NCBI RefSeq assembly: GCF_004402705.1
Contig: NZ_SOFM01000044.1
Coordinates: forward strand, 41,529-105,528
From: Cryobacterium mannosilyticum
GTDB taxonomy: Bacteria; Actinomycetota; Actinomycetes; Actinomycetales; Microbacteriaceae
Reading direction: 5' to 3'
Length of the DNA: 64,000 nucleotides
In this document: piece by piece, positions 52,367-63,941 of the stretch
How positions within the stretch are numbered: the first letter of the stretch is position 1
Layout of the letters: each line of letters begins with the position of its first letter
The notes under the pieces: generated by a model
Told to the model about the DNA's origin: nothing
What the model saw: only the letters and a program-made list of their open reading frames with translations
The model's database searches: none
Position numbers and translations under genes: made by a program

Positions 52367-53410
52367 ATGGCTTTTACGGTGGCGGTTGCGGGTGCGAGCG
52401 GCTACGCGGGCGGGGAGTTGCTGCGGCTGCTGGCCGCGCATCCCGAATTCGAGGTGCGCACGGTCACCGCGCACAGCAACGCCGGGCAGCGGCTGATCGA
52501 CGCCCAGCCGCATCTGCGGTCCCTCTCCGGGCTCACCCTCGTCGACACGACGGCGGAAACCCTCGCCGGGCACGACGTGGTCTTCCTGGCACTGCCGCAC
52601 GGGGCATCCGGCGCCCTGACGGCGGCGCTGCCGCCCGAGACCCTCGTCGTCGACTGCGGCGCCGACCACCGCCTGGAGAGCGAGGCCGCCTGGGCTGCGT
52701 TCTACGGCGGCGACTATTACGGGGCCTGGGCCTACGGCGTGCCCGAACTGCCGGTCGCCGACGGGAAGCAGCGCAGCCGGCTGGTCGGCGCGCGCCGGAT
52801 CGCCGCGCCCGGCTGCAACGCCAGCACGGTCGCCCTGGCGCTCGCTCCGGGCATCCGTTCCGGCGTGATCGAACCGGAAGACCTCGTCGCGGTGCTCGCG
52901 GTCGGCCCGTCCGGCGCCGGCAAGAGCCTCACCTTGCCCAACCTCGCCGCGGAGATCCTCGGTTCGGCGAACCCCTACGCCGTCGGCGGGGTGCACCGGC
53001 ACATCCCGGAGATCCAGCAGAGCCTGGCCTGGGCCGGGGCCGCGAACCCCACCATCTCCTTCACCCCGGTGATCGTGCCGATGTCCCGGGGCATCCTCTG
53101 CACCGCGACGGCCCGGCTGGTACCGGGCACCACCGACGCCGCCGTGCGCGCCGCCTGGGAGAGCGCCTACGCCGACGAGCCGTTCGTGCACGTGCTGCCG
53201 GAGGGCCGGTTCCCCCGCACCAGCGACGTCCTCGGCGCGAACACGGCGCTGATCGGCCTCGCCATCGACCGAGCCGTCGGCCGGGTCGTCACCGTCACCG
53301 CCGTCGACAACCTCGCCAAGGGAACCGCCGGCGCCGCCATCCAGTCCGCCAACATCGCCCTGGGCCTCCCGGAGACCCTCGGCCTGAGCACGAATGGAGT
53401 TGCCCCGTGA
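52367..53410 (+). CDS. argC: N-acetyl-gamma-glutamyl-phosphate reductase
   Basis: 347-aa NADPH enzyme, third step of arginine synthesis. N-terminal 'VAGASGYAGGELLRLLAAHP'; catalytic Cys in 'IAAPGCNAST'; 'GPSGAGKSLT' is a family stretch and not a P-loop ATPase. It overlaps argJ by 4 nt (GTGA). First gene of argCJBDF. Confidence 0.96.
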   Translation: MAFTVAVAGASGYAGGELLRLLAAHPEFEVRTVTAHSNAGQRLIDAQPHLRSLSGLTLVDTTAETLAGHDVVFLALPHGASGALTAALPPETLVVDCGADHRLESEAAWAAFYGGDYYGAWAYGVPELPVADGKQRSRLVGARRIAAPGCNASTVALALAPGIRSGVIEPEDLVAVLAVGPSGAGKSLTLPNLAAEILGSANPYAVGGVHRHIPEIQQSLAWAGAANPTISFTPVIVPMSRGILCTATARLVPGTTDAAVRAAWESAYADEPFVHVLPEGRFPRTSDVLGANTALIGLAIDRAVGRVVTVTAVDNLAKGTAGAAIQSANIALGLPETLGLSTNGVAP

Positions 53411-54579
53411 GCGTCACCGCCCCCGCCGGATTCACCGCAGCCGGAGTCACCGCAGGCCTGAAGAAGTCCGGCGGCCTCGACCTCGCCGTCGTGCGGAACC
53501 TCGGCCCGCTCACCAGCGCCGCCACCGTCTTCACCACCAACCGCTGCAAGGCGAACCCCGTCATCTGGAGCGAGCAGGTGATGCGCGGCGGGGTGGTCCG
53601 CGCCATCGTGCTGAACTCCGGCGGCGCCAACTGCTACACCGGTAGCATCGGCTTCCAGACCACCCACGCCACGGCCGAGGCCGTGGCCGGCCGCCTCGAG
53701 ATCTCCGCCGGCGAGGTGCTCGTCTGCTCCACCGGCCTGATCGGCGAGCAGCTCGACCTGGGCAAGATCACCGCCGGGGTCTGGGATGCCTCGCTCGCCC
53801 TGCACGCCGGCAGCGCGGCATCCGCCGACGCCGGCCTCGCCGCCGCAACGGCGATCATGACCACGGACACGACCCCCAAGCAGTCCGCGCACACCTCGCC
53901 GGCCGGCTGGACCATCGGAGGAATGGCCAAGGGTGCCGGGATGCTCGCGCCCGGCCTGGCCACCATGCTCGTCGTGATCACCACCGACGCCGTCCTCGAC
54001 TCCGGCCAGCTCGACACGGCCCTCCGACAGGCCACCCGGGTCACCTTCGACCGGCTCGACTCCGACGGATGCATGTCGACGAACGACACCGTCACCCTCC
54101 TCGGCTCCGGCGCGAGCGGGGTCGCCGCCGACCCAGCCGAGTTCGCGGCCGCGCTCACCGCCCTCTGCCAGGACCTCACCCTGCAACTGCAGGCCGACGC
54201 CGAGGGCTCGGCCCACGACGTCGCGATCGTGGTTCAGGGCGCCGACTCGGAGACCGACGCGGTCACCGTTGCCCGTGCCGTATCCCGCAGCAACCTGTTC
54301 AAGACGGCCATCTTCGGCAACGACCCGAACTGGGGCCGGGTGCTCGCCGCGGTCGGCACCACCCAGGCGGTCTTCGACCCCTATGGGATCGACGTCGCGA
54401 TCAACGGCGTGCAGGTGTGCACGGCGGGGGAACCCGACCAGCCGCGCGAACTGGTCGACCTCAGCCCGCGGGCGGTCACCGTGCTGATCGACCTGCACGC
54501 GGGCGCCGCGACGGCCACCATCTGGACCAACGACCTCACCCACGCCTACGTCGAAGAGAACAGCGCGTACTCGAGTTGA
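53407..54579 (+). CDS. argJ: Glutamate N-acetyltransferase / amino-acid acetyltransferase
   Basis: 390-aa Ntn-type enzyme that recycles the acetyl group between N-acetylornithine and glutamate. Self-cleavage occurs before the Thr in 'KGAGMLAPGLATMLVV', which becomes the nucleophile. Whether it is also able to use acetyl-CoA (bifunctional form) cannot be told from sequence. GTG start overlaps argC; TTGA overlap with argB. Confidence 0.95.
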   Translation: MSVTAPAGFTAAGVTAGLKKSGGLDLAVVRNLGPLTSAATVFTTNRCKANPVIWSEQVMRGGVVRAIVLNSGGANCYTGSIGFQTTHATAEAVAGRLEISAGEVLVCSTGLIGEQLDLGKITAGVWDASLALHAGSAASADAGLAAATAIMTTDTTPKQSAHTSPAGWTIGGMAKGAGMLAPGLATMLVVITTDAVLDSGQLDTALRQATRVTFDRLDSDGCMSTNDTVTLLGSGASGVAADPAEFAAALTALCQDLTLQLQADAEGSAHDVAIVVQGADSETDAVTVARAVSRSNLFKTAIFGNDPNWGRVLAAVGTTQAVFDPYGIDVAINGVQVCTAGEPDQPRELVDLSPRAVTVLIDLHAGAATATIWTNDLTHAYVEENSAYSS

Positions 54580-55541
54580 TCCCGACGATCCCGGCCCCCG
54601 ACGACGCCCCCGAAGCCCCTGCGGGCCGTGACGCGGGCGGCGCCCCCGACCGTGAGTCCAACAGCCGGGCCGAGGCGGCCGTCAAGGCCGCGACCCTGAT
54701 CGAATCGCTGCCGTGGCTCAAGCGGTTCCACGACCAGGTCATCGTCGTCAAATTCGGCGGCAACGCCATGGTCAGCGAGGAACTGCAGCGGGCCTTCGCC
54801 GAGGACATGGTCTACCTGCGATATGCCGGCATCCGCCCCGTCGTCGTGCACGGCGGCGGCCCGCAGATCTCCGCCATGCTCGACCGCCTCGGCATCGAGA
54901 GCGAGTTCCGCGGCGGCTACCGGGTGACCACGCCCGAGGCGATGGACGTCGTGCGGATGGTGCTCACCGGGCAGATCAACCGCGAGCTGGTCAGCCGCAT
55001 CAACGAACACGGCCCGCTGTCGGCCGGGCTGTCCGGCGAGGACGCCGGGCTCTTCCAGGGCCGTCGCCGCGGCACCGTGATCGACGGCGAAGAGGTCGAC
55101 CTCGGCCTCGTCGGCGACGTGATCGGCGTCGACCCTGAGGCGGTGCTCGCCCAGCTCGCCGCCGGCCGCATCCCGGTCGTCTCCTCGATCGCCCCCGACA
55201 CGGATGTCCCGGGCCAGTCCCTGAACATCAACGCCGACGCCGCCGCGGCGGCCCTGGCCATCGCCCTGAACGCGGCGAAGCTCGTGATCCTCACCGATGT
55301 CGCCGGACTGTACAGCGACTGGCCCGACCGGGACTCGCTGGTCTCCGTGATCGACGCCGACTCCCTGCGCCGGCTCCTGCCCGACCTCGAATCGGGCATG
55401 ATCCCCAAGATGACCGCCTGCCTCGACGCGGTCGACGGCGGCGTCGCCAAGGCCGCGATCATCGACGGACGAGTGCCGCACTCGATCCTGCTCGAGGTCT
55501 TCACCGGCAGCGGCATCGGAACCGAAGTGGTCCCCGCATGA
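54576..55541 (+). CDS. argB: Acetylglutamate kinase
   Basis: 321-aa amino-acid kinase, usual control point of the pathway by arginine feedback. Motifs: 'VVKFGGNAM', 'PVVVHGGGPQISAMLDRLG', 'VLTDVAGLY' with Ile in place of Val. Start taken as TTG 54576, which overlaps the argJ stop (TTGA); no other in-frame start precedes the conserved domain. This gives a ~25-residue Pro/Ala/Asp-rich N-terminal extension relative to mycobacterial ArgB. Overlaps argD by 4 nt. Confidence 0.93.
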   Translation: MIPTIPAPDDAPEAPAGRDAGGAPDRESNSRAEAAVKAATLIESLPWLKRFHDQVIVVKFGGNAMVSEELQRAFAEDMVYLRYAGIRPVVVHGGGPQISAMLDRLGIESEFRGGYRVTTPEAMDVVRMVLTGQINRELVSRINEHGPLSAGLSGEDAGLFQGRRRGTVIDGEEVDLGLVGDVIGVDPEAVLAQLAAGRIPVVSSIAPDTDVPGQSLNINADAAAAALAIALNAAKLVILTDVAGLYSDWPDRDSLVSVIDADSLRRLLPDLESGMIPKMTACLDAVDGGVAKAAIIDGRVPHSILLEVFTGSGIGTEVVPA

Positions 55542-56836
55542 CCGGTCCAGGCACCAACCCCGGCACCACCAACCCAGGCACCACCAACCCAGGGACGACG
55601 ATTCCAGGCATGACCCCCGACCAGCAGACCCAGACCCCGACCGGGCAGACCCCGGGCACCGAGCACTGGCAGGAACGCTTCGGCGCCTCCATGATGCGCA
55701 CTCTCGCCACCCCGCTGGCGATGCTCGTGCGCGGGGAGGGCTGCTACGTCTGGGACGAGACGGGGAAGAAGTACCTCGACTTCCTCGCCGGCATCGCCGT
55801 GAACTCGCTCGGCCACGCGCATCCCGACCTCGTCGCCGCGGTCACCGAGCAGGTCGGCCGTGTCGCCCACGTCTCCAACTACTTCTCCTCGCCGCCGCAG
55901 CTCGAACTGGCTGAGCGGCTCAAGCGCATCACCGGGGCAGGGGAGGCCGGCCGGGTCTACTTCTGCAATTCCGGCGCCGAAGCCAACGAGGCCGCGTTCA
56001 AGCTGGCCCGGCTCAACACGGGCGGCGGCAAGCGCACCCGCATCCTGTCGCTGCATGAATCGTTCCACGGCCGCACCATGGGCGCGCTCGCCCTGTCGGG
56101 CAAACCCGCCATGCGCAAGGCCTTCCTGCCCGTGCCCGGCGGGGTCGAGCACATCCACACCACCATCAAGGCGCTCGAGGAGGCCATCGACGGCACTGTC
56201 GCCGCCCTGTTCCTCGAACCGGTCAAGGGCGAGGCCGGCGTGATCGACCTGCCGGCCGGCTTCCTCCGCCGCGCCCGCGAACTCTGCACCCGGCGCGGCG
56301 TGCTCCTCATCATCGACGAGGTGCAGACCGGCGCGGGCCGCACCGGCGCCTGGTTCGCGTTCCAGCACGACGGAATCACCCCGGATGCCATCACCATCGC
56401 CAAGGGGATCGGCGGCGGCCTGCCGATCGGCGCCCTGGTCACCTACGGTGCCACCTCGGAGCTGTTCAGCCGCGGCCAGCACGGCTCGACCTACGGCGGC
56501 AACCCGCTCGTCACCGCAACGTCCAACGCCGTGCTCGGCGTGATCGAACGCGACGGCCTCGTCGCCAACGCCGCACGGCGCGGCGAGCAGCTGCGCGAGA
56601 TCATCGCCCGCTTCACGTCGCCGCAGATCACCGAGGTGCGCGGCCGCGGCCTGCTGCTCGGCATCGGCCTGGCCGACCCGGTCGCGCTTCCGCTCGCGGC
56701 GGCGGCCCTGGCCGAGGGCCTGATCGTGAACGCCGCCAACGAATCGACCATCCGGCTGGCCCCGCCCCTCATCGTCGGCGACGCCGAACTGGCCGATTTC
56801 GAGCACCGTTTCGGCCTCGCTCTGGCCAGCCTCTAG
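55538..56836 (+). CDS. argD: Acetylornithine aminotransferase
   Basis: 432-aa PLP aminotransferase, fourth step of arginine synthesis. Core motifs: 'YFCNSGAEANEAAFKLAR', 'DEVQTGAGRTGAWFA', PLP lysine in 'TIAKGIGGG'. The first ~40 residues are low complexity with three N-P-G-T-T repeats, encoded by 15-bp direct repeats (about 55553-55600). An ATG at 55610 would remove most of them, but the ATGA overlap with argB favours 55538. Confidence 0.94.
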   Translation: MTGPGTNPGTTNPGTTNPGTTIPGMTPDQQTQTPTGQTPGTEHWQERFGASMMRTLATPLAMLVRGEGCYVWDETGKKYLDFLAGIAVNSLGHAHPDLVAAVTEQVGRVAHVSNYFSSPPQLELAERLKRITGAGEAGRVYFCNSGAEANEAAFKLARLNTGGGKRTRILSLHESFHGRTMGALALSGKPAMRKAFLPVPGGVEHIHTTIKALEEAIDGTVAALFLEPVKGEAGVIDLPAGFLRRARELCTRRGVLLIIDEVQTGAGRTGAWFAFQHDGITPDAITIAKGIGGGLPIGALVTYGATSELFSRGQHGSTYGGNPLVTATSNAVLGVIERDGLVANAARRGEQLREIIARFTSPQITEVRGRGLLLGIGLADPVALPLAAAALAEGLIVNAANESTIRLAPPLIVGDAELADFEHRFGLALASL

Positions 56837-56873
56837 AGTTGTTCAATCCCGCAACCCACCGAAAGTGACCTCA

Positions 56874-57806
56874 GTGACCCGCCATTTCCTGCGCGACGAC
56901 GACCTCTCACCGGCCGAACAGGCCGAGATCCTCGACCTGGCACTGGTGCTCAAGCGAGACCGATTCGCGGCCAAGCCGCTCGCCGGTCCCCAGACCGTCG
57001 CCGTCATCTTCGACAAGTCCTCGACCCGCACCCGAGTGTCCTTCGCGGTCGGCATCGCCGACCTCGGCGGCAGCCCGCTCATCATCACCACCGCGAGCAG
57101 CCAGCTCGGCGGCAAGGAGACCGCGTCCGACACGGCCAGGGTGCTCGAACGCCAGGTTGCCGCGATCGTCTGGCGCACCTACGGCCAGGCCGGCCTCGAG
57201 GAGATGGCCCTCGGCACCACGGTCCCCGTCGTCAACGCGCTCTCCGACGACTTCCACCCGTGCCAGCTGCTCGCCGACCTGCTCACCATCCGCGAGCACC
57301 GCGGCGACCTCGCCGGCCAGACCCTCGCCTTCCTCGGCGACGGCGCCTGCAACATGGCCCAGTCCTACCTCCTCGCCGGCGCCACCGCCGGCATGCACGT
57401 GCGCATCGCCTCGCCGGCCGGCTACACCCCCCACGCGCAGGTGGTGAAGGATGCCGCGGCGATCGCCGCGCGCACCGGCGGCTCCGTCACGCTCTTCACC
57501 GACCCGGCGGAAGCCGTGGCCGGTGTGGACGTCGTCGTCACCGACACCTGGGTGTCGATGGGCAAGGAAGAGGAGAAGGCCGACCGGCTCGCCACGCTCG
57601 GCGCCTACCGCGTCGACGCCGACCTGCTCGCCCTCGCCCGGCCGGACGCGCATTTCCTGCACTGCCTGCCCGCCGACCGCGGCTTCGAAGTGACCGCCGA
57701 CGTCATCGACGGCCGGCAGAGCATCATCTGGGACGAGGCGGAGAACCGCCTCCACGCCCAGAAAGCCCTCCTCGTCTGGCTCCTCCGCCAGAACGACGCC
57801 CACTGA
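56874..57806 (+). CDS. argF: Ornithine carbamoyltransferase
   Basis: 310-aa enzyme making citrulline. Carbamoyl-phosphate motif 'SSTRTRVSF'; ornithine-side motif 'DDFHPCQLLADLLTI'; 'HCLPADRG' near the C-terminus. Two in-frame GTG starts exist, 56865 and 56874. I chose the second because GAAAG lies 8 nt upstream and homologues begin 'M-x-RHFLRDDDLS'. It follows argD by 37 nt. argR, which often lies between argF and argG, is absent. Confidence 0.94.
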   Translation: MTRHFLRDDDLSPAEQAEILDLALVLKRDRFAAKPLAGPQTVAVIFDKSSTRTRVSFAVGIADLGGSPLIITTASSQLGGKETASDTARVLERQVAAIVWRTYGQAGLEEMALGTTVPVVNALSDDFHPCQLLADLLTIREHRGDLAGQTLAFLGDGACNMAQSYLLAGATAGMHVRIASPAGYTPHAQVVKDAAAIAARTGGSVTLFTDPAEAVAGVDVVVTDTWVSMGKEEEKADRLATLGAYRVDADLLALARPDAHFLHCLPADRGFEVTADVIDGRQSIIWDEAENRLHAQKALLVWLLRQNDAH

Positions 57807-57812
57807 CACCGT

Positions 57813-57818
57813 TAAACT
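57813..57818 (+). promoter_or_regulatory. -10 box upstream of argG
   Basis: TAAACT 7 nt after the argF stop, giving a leader of about 20 nt with AGGGAG before the ATG. It indicates a separate argGH transcript. Confidence 0.45.
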
Positions 57819-57845
57819 TGAACTGAACAATCTTTAGGGAGAACC

Positions 57846-59045
<1,200 letters not shown>

Positions 59046-59054
59046 GGGCAACGC

Positions 59055-60487
<1,433 letters not shown>

Positions 60488-60491
<4 letters not shown>

Positions 60492-61093
60492 CCTTCGACC
60501 GTCGCCTGCTGGAGCGGCCCGCCCTCCTGGTGGCGCCGCTCCTGCTCGGCGCGGTGATCAGCCGGGCCGGGGTGTCGCTTCGCATCACCGAGGTGGAGGC
60601 CTACCTCGGCGACGGCACGGATCCCGGCTCGCACGCGTTCCGCGGCCGCACCCCGCGCAACGCGGCGATGTTCGGTCCGGCCGGACACCTGTACGCCTAC
60701 TTCAGCTACGGCATGCACGTCTGCGCGAACGTCGTCTGCTCGCCGGAGGGCGAGGCCTCCGCGGTGCTCCTGCGGGGCGGGGAGATCGTCGCGGGCGCGG
60801 CCGAGGCCCGGCTGCGCCGCAGCACCGCGAAGTCGGACCGGGATCTCGCCCGCGGGCCCGCGAGGCTCACGCTCGCGCTCGGCATCAGCCTGGCCGAGAA
60901 CGGCGCCGACCTCGCCGAGGACCCGTTCGACCTCACCCTGCCGGCCCGCCCGGCCGTGTTCCTGGCCGGGCCGCGCACCGGGGTCAGCGGCGCCGGCGGG
61001 GGAGCCGAATATCCGTGGCGGTTCTGGCTCCCGGACGATCCGTCGGTGTCGCCGTACCGGCGGCATCCGAAACTCGCTCCCGCGACGGGCTGA
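60488..61093 (+). CDS. mpg: DNA-3-methyladenine glycosylase (AAG/Mpg family)
   Basis: 201-aa monofunctional glycosylase removing alkylated purines. The active-site region is 'ITEVEAYLGDGTDPGSHAFRG' in two parts, with 'TPRNAAMFGPAGHLYAYFSYGMH' following; the Glu in 'VEAY' is the catalytic base in human AAG. Coupled to argH by a GTGA overlap. In many actinobacteria mpg sits between argH and tyrS, as here. Confidence 0.93.
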
Positions 61094-61182
61094 TCGCTGA
61101 CCTCGCGGCTCACGTGTGCGCACCCGGCGCACGATCTGCTGTGCGCCCGGTTCCGCAACCTGTGCCGCGACGAAGGAACTGC

Positions 61183-61785
61183 CTACGCGGTGGCGAGCCT
61201 GACCAGGGCGGCGCACGCGCAGGCCCAGATCAGGCTGGCGAAGGTTCCGATGATGAACCGCTCCCTGGCCTCGGCCGCGGCCAGTTCGGTGAAGCGCCCG
61301 ACGCCCTTGATCGCCACGACCACGGCAATCGCCTCGGGGAAGCCGGCCAGGATCGCACCGGCCACGGCCAGTCGCTCGAGGATTCCGATCATCAGGCCAC
61401 CGCGCAGCACCTCGTGCGTGCCTCCGGCATCCGCCTGGCCCGGCGCTGCTTCTGCGCCGTCGCCGACGAGGATGCCGCCGTGCGCGCCGGGCGGCACGGA
61501 ATTGTTCGTGGCCAGCCGGAGGGCGAGCACCGCCATCGGGCCGCCGCCCACCACGGCGAGGGCCAGGGCCACCATGGCCAGCACGATGCCGAACGACCCG
61601 GAACCCTCCGGGGCCGGCACCGCGGCGATCACCAGGGCCGCGGCGAGCCCCCCGGCCGACGCGATGGCGAATTGCTGCCTCTGCTGCTTGAACGCGAGCA
61701 CGGCGAGGGCGAGCGACCCGCCAGTGACCAGCAGGAGCAGGAGCCAGTACAGGTAGGCCAGAATCTGGAAAGCCTGGAAATTCAT
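61183..61785 (-). CDS. Membrane protein of unknown function
   Basis: 200 aa with about five hydrophobic segments (roughly residues 10-30, 40-57, 65-90, 128-148 and 180-198) and a polar loop near 90-125. A segment 'GVGRFTELAAAEARERFIIG' recalls small-channel or anchor proteins, but no family was recognised with certainty. It is downstream of, and overlaps by 4 nt (ATGA), the SatD-like/HTH gene, so the two are translationally coupled and probably act together. Confidence 0.7.
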   Translation of the reverse strand: MNFQAFQILAYLYWLLLLLVTGGSLALAVLAFKQQRQQFAIASAGGLAAALVIAAVPAPEGSGSFGIVLAMVALALAVVGGGPMAVLALRLATNNSVPPGAHGGILVGDGAEAAPGQADAGGTHEVLRGGLMIGILERLAVAGAILAGFPEAIAVVVAIKGVGRFTELAAAEARERFIIGTFASLIWACACAALVRLATA

Positions 61786-62441
61786 GTGGAAGGTCCTGTT
61801 CCTGTCGTCGCGTTGTCGAGGTCCTCCAGCAGCCTAACGAGTGCCGGGCGCGCGGACCGGTCGACCTTCCAGAGCGCGCTCCGAAGCCGCTGGCTGACGG
61901 CCGCCGTCGAAATGCCCAGGCGGGCGGCGATTTCCACCTGGGTCAGACCGGTCTCTCGCAGGTCGACCGCGGCCCAGCCCTCGCTCGTGCGGCGCTGGCG
62001 CAGGAGCAGAAACGTCGCGATCAGGGCCTCGACCTGCTCGCCGTCGAGCACGGGGCGGTGCTGTCGCGCTCCGGCCGGGCCGGCCGGGCCGACCGGCTCG
62101 GCCGTGAGCCCGAACCGGGTGTCCGCCTTCTTCGCCCGGGTGACCGCGTCGCGGGCGCCGACGAACGCCTCCCCGGATGCCTGGCGGGCGGAGTCGGGCA
62201 GGGGAGTGCGCACCGTGCCGACGCCGAGGCCGATGCTCCAGTGCCCCGACCGGTGGAGGGCCAGGACCAGATCGAGGCTGGTGCGGGCATCCGCCAGCAG
62301 CATCTGGATCTCGTCGCCGGCCGTCTGGTCGGGCGGCAGGGTAAAGACATCGCCGAACTCCGCCACGAGCCCGGCGATCATCTCGCCGGCCCGGTCGCGG
62401 TCATTGCGGCTGTCGATCTGGTCAGCGGTGATCACGAACAC
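61782..62441 (-). CDS. SatD-like protein with C-terminal helix-turn-helix
   Basis: 219 aa. Residues 1-110 show the SatD-type pattern: 'FVITADQIDSR' (Asp7), 'TAGDEIQMLL' (Asp43), 'WSIGLGVGTV', 'GEAFVGARDAVTRAKK'. The spacing of two acidic residues and the Gly-x-Gly strand resembles class III nucleotide-cyclase domains, but this is inference only. Residues 165-187 form a sigma-70 region 4-like HTH ('LTQVEIAARLGISTAAVSQR'). GTG start with GGGAGG upstream. It leads a two-gene unit with a membrane protein. Function unknown; a regulator sensing a small molecule or membrane signal is plausible. Confidence 0.7.
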   Translation of the reverse strand: MFVITADQIDSRNDRDRAGEMIAGLVAEFGDVFTLPPDQTAGDEIQMLLADARTSLDLVLALHRSGHWSIGLGVGTVRTPLPDSARQASGEAFVGARDAVTRAKKADTRFGLTAEPVGPAGPAGARQHRPVLDGEQVEALIATFLLLRQRRTSEGWAAVDLRETGLTQVEIAARLGISTAAVSQRLRSALWKVDRSARPALVRLLEDLDNATTGTGPST

Positions 62442-62461
62442 GAGCGCACCTCCCTGTCGGA

Positions 62462-62516
62462 CTAAAAGTAAGTTTGGAAGCTAAATATAACACAATTCAC
62501 TACCTGCACTTAATAT
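62462..62516. promoter_or_regulatory. A/T-rich promoter region of the SatD-like gene
   Basis: A markedly A/T-rich stretch in an otherwise ~70% GC window, upstream of the SatD-like gene. On the minus strand it offers TTGTGT and, 17 bp on, CTTACT as weak promoter boxes, or TATATT as another -10. Two related A-rich stretches (TAAAAGTAAG and TAAATATAAC) may be a direct-repeat operator. Confidence 0.4.
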
Positions 62517-62565
62517 CCGGCGATCAAGGTTGGAGCGTGGCTCCCGGCCCGCACCGGCACGCTGG

Positions 62566-62571
62566 TAATCT
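62566..62571 (+). promoter_or_regulatory. Leaderless -10 box of tyrS
   Basis: TAATCT, spacer GGACCC, then GTG at 62578. It leaves no leader, which excludes a T-box type control. Confidence 0.55.
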
Positions 62572-62577
62572 GGACCC

Positions 62578-63879
62578 GTGTCAGACCCCGCAATCCTCAC
62601 CCAACAGGCCAACGATCTCACCTTCGACGACGTCTGGGAGGAGATCTCCTGGCGAGGCCTGGTTCAGGTCTCCACCGATCCGACCGAACTCCGCGAGCTG
62701 CTGGCCGGTGATCCGATCACCTTCTACTGCGGCTTCGACCCCACGGCGCCCAGCCTGCACCTCGGCAACCTCGTGCAGTTGCTGCTCATGCGGCGCCTCC
62801 AGCTTGCCGGGCACCACCCGCTCGGCCTGGTCGGCGGGTCGACCGGCCTGATCGGCGACCCGAGGCCGACGGCGGAACGCACCCTCAACACGAAGGATGT
62901 CGTCGGCCAGTGGGTGGGCTACCTCCAGGCCCAGGTCTCGCGATTCCTCAGTGGGGAGGGAGACAACGCCGTCACCCTGGTGAACAACCTCGACTGGACC
63001 GCGCCGCTGAGCGCCATCGACTTCCTGCGCGACATCGGCAAGTACTTCCGGGTGGGCACCATGCTCAAGAAGGATGCCGTGAGCGCCCGGCTCAATTCCG
63101 ACGCCGGCATCAGCTACACCGAGTTCAGCTACCAGGTGCTCCAGGGCATGGACTTCCTCGAGCTCTACCGCAGCTATGACTGCGTGCTGCAGACCGGTGG
63201 CAGCGACCAGTGGGGCAACCTCACCAGCGGCACCGACCTCATCCGCAAGGCGGAGGGGGAGAGCGTGCACGCCATTGGCACACCGCTGATCACCAACAGC
63301 GACGGCACGAAGTTCGGCAAGAGCGAGGGCAACGCGGTCTGGCTCGACCCCACCCTGACCAGCCCGTATGCCTTCTACCAGTTCTGGCTCAACACCGACG
63401 ACGCCGACGTGATCTCCCGCCTCAAGGTGTTCACCTTCCTGACCAGGGCCGAGATCGAAGAGCTCGAGGCGGCGGTGGCGATCGAGCCGTTCAAGCGCCT
63501 TGCCCAGCGCACCCTCGCCGTGGCGGTGACCGGGCTCGTGCACGGCCGGCCGGCGACGGAGGCCGCGATCCAGGCCGCGCACGCCCTGTTCGGCCAGGGG
63601 GACCTGGCCGACCTCGACGAGGCCACCCTCGAGGCGGCGCTCCGCGAGCTCCCGAACACGACGACGGCCCCGCACGCGACCGTGGTTCAGCTCCTCGTCG
63701 ACACCGGGCTCACCGGCAGCCTGAGCGAGGCCCGGCGTGCGATCAGCCAGGGTGGCGTCTACCTGAACAACGTGAAGGTCTCCGATGAGGCCGAGACGAT
63801 CGAGAACGCGGTCCTGCCCGGGGGAGTGGCGGTTCTCCGCCGCGGCAAGAAGACCCTGGCCGGCGTCTTCGTCGAATAG
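62578..63879 (+). CDS. tyrS: Tyrosine-tRNA ligase
   Basis: 433-aa class I synthetase. HIGH motif as HLGN at residues 61-64; KMSKS motif as KFGKS beginning at Lys245; 'SYQVLQGMDF' and 'GGSDQWGNLTSGTDLIRK' for the substrate pocket; C-terminal S4 RNA-binding domain ('SEARRAISQGGVYLNNVKV'). GTG start chosen by the leaderless box and family length. Confidence 0.97.
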   Translation: MSDPAILTQQANDLTFDDVWEEISWRGLVQVSTDPTELRELLAGDPITFYCGFDPTAPSLHLGNLVQLLLMRRLQLAGHHPLGLVGGSTGLIGDPRPTAERTLNTKDVVGQWVGYLQAQVSRFLSGEGDNAVTLVNNLDWTAPLSAIDFLRDIGKYFRVGTMLKKDAVSARLNSDAGISYTEFSYQVLQGMDFLELYRSYDCVLQTGGSDQWGNLTSGTDLIRKAEGESVHAIGTPLITNSDGTKFGKSEGNAVWLDPTLTSPYAFYQFWLNTDDADVISRLKVFTFLTRAEIEELEAAVAIEPFKRLAQRTLAVAVTGLVHGRPATEAAIQAAHALFGQGDLADLDEATLEAALRELPNTTTAPHATVVQLLVDTGLTGSLSEARRAISQGGVYLNNVKVSDEAETIENAVLPGGVAVLRRGKKTLAGVFVE

Positions 63880-63900
63880 CCCCGCCCGCGTTCGCAGGTC

Positions 63901-63941
63901 ACGCGCCCGCATCCGTTCTCACCGAGCGGATGCGGGCGCGT
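63901..63941 (+). terminator. Terminator after tyrS
   Basis: Perfect 15-bp stem ACGCGCCCGCATCCG / CGGATGCGGGCGCGT with an 11-nt loop, then CGTCGTTCT. Nothing else is recognised in the remaining 59 nt of the window. Confidence 0.75.

Noticed and set aside
52915..52935. GPSGAGKSLT in ArgC as an ATP-binding P-loop
   Set aside because: It is a conserved part of the ArgC fold and the protein is an NADPH-dependent reductase without Walker B.
61094..61182. Direct repeats GTGCGCACCCGG / GTGCGCCCGG between mpg and the membrane protein gene
   Set aside because: Short, imperfect, and not forming a stable hairpin; no clear terminator or operator could be defined.
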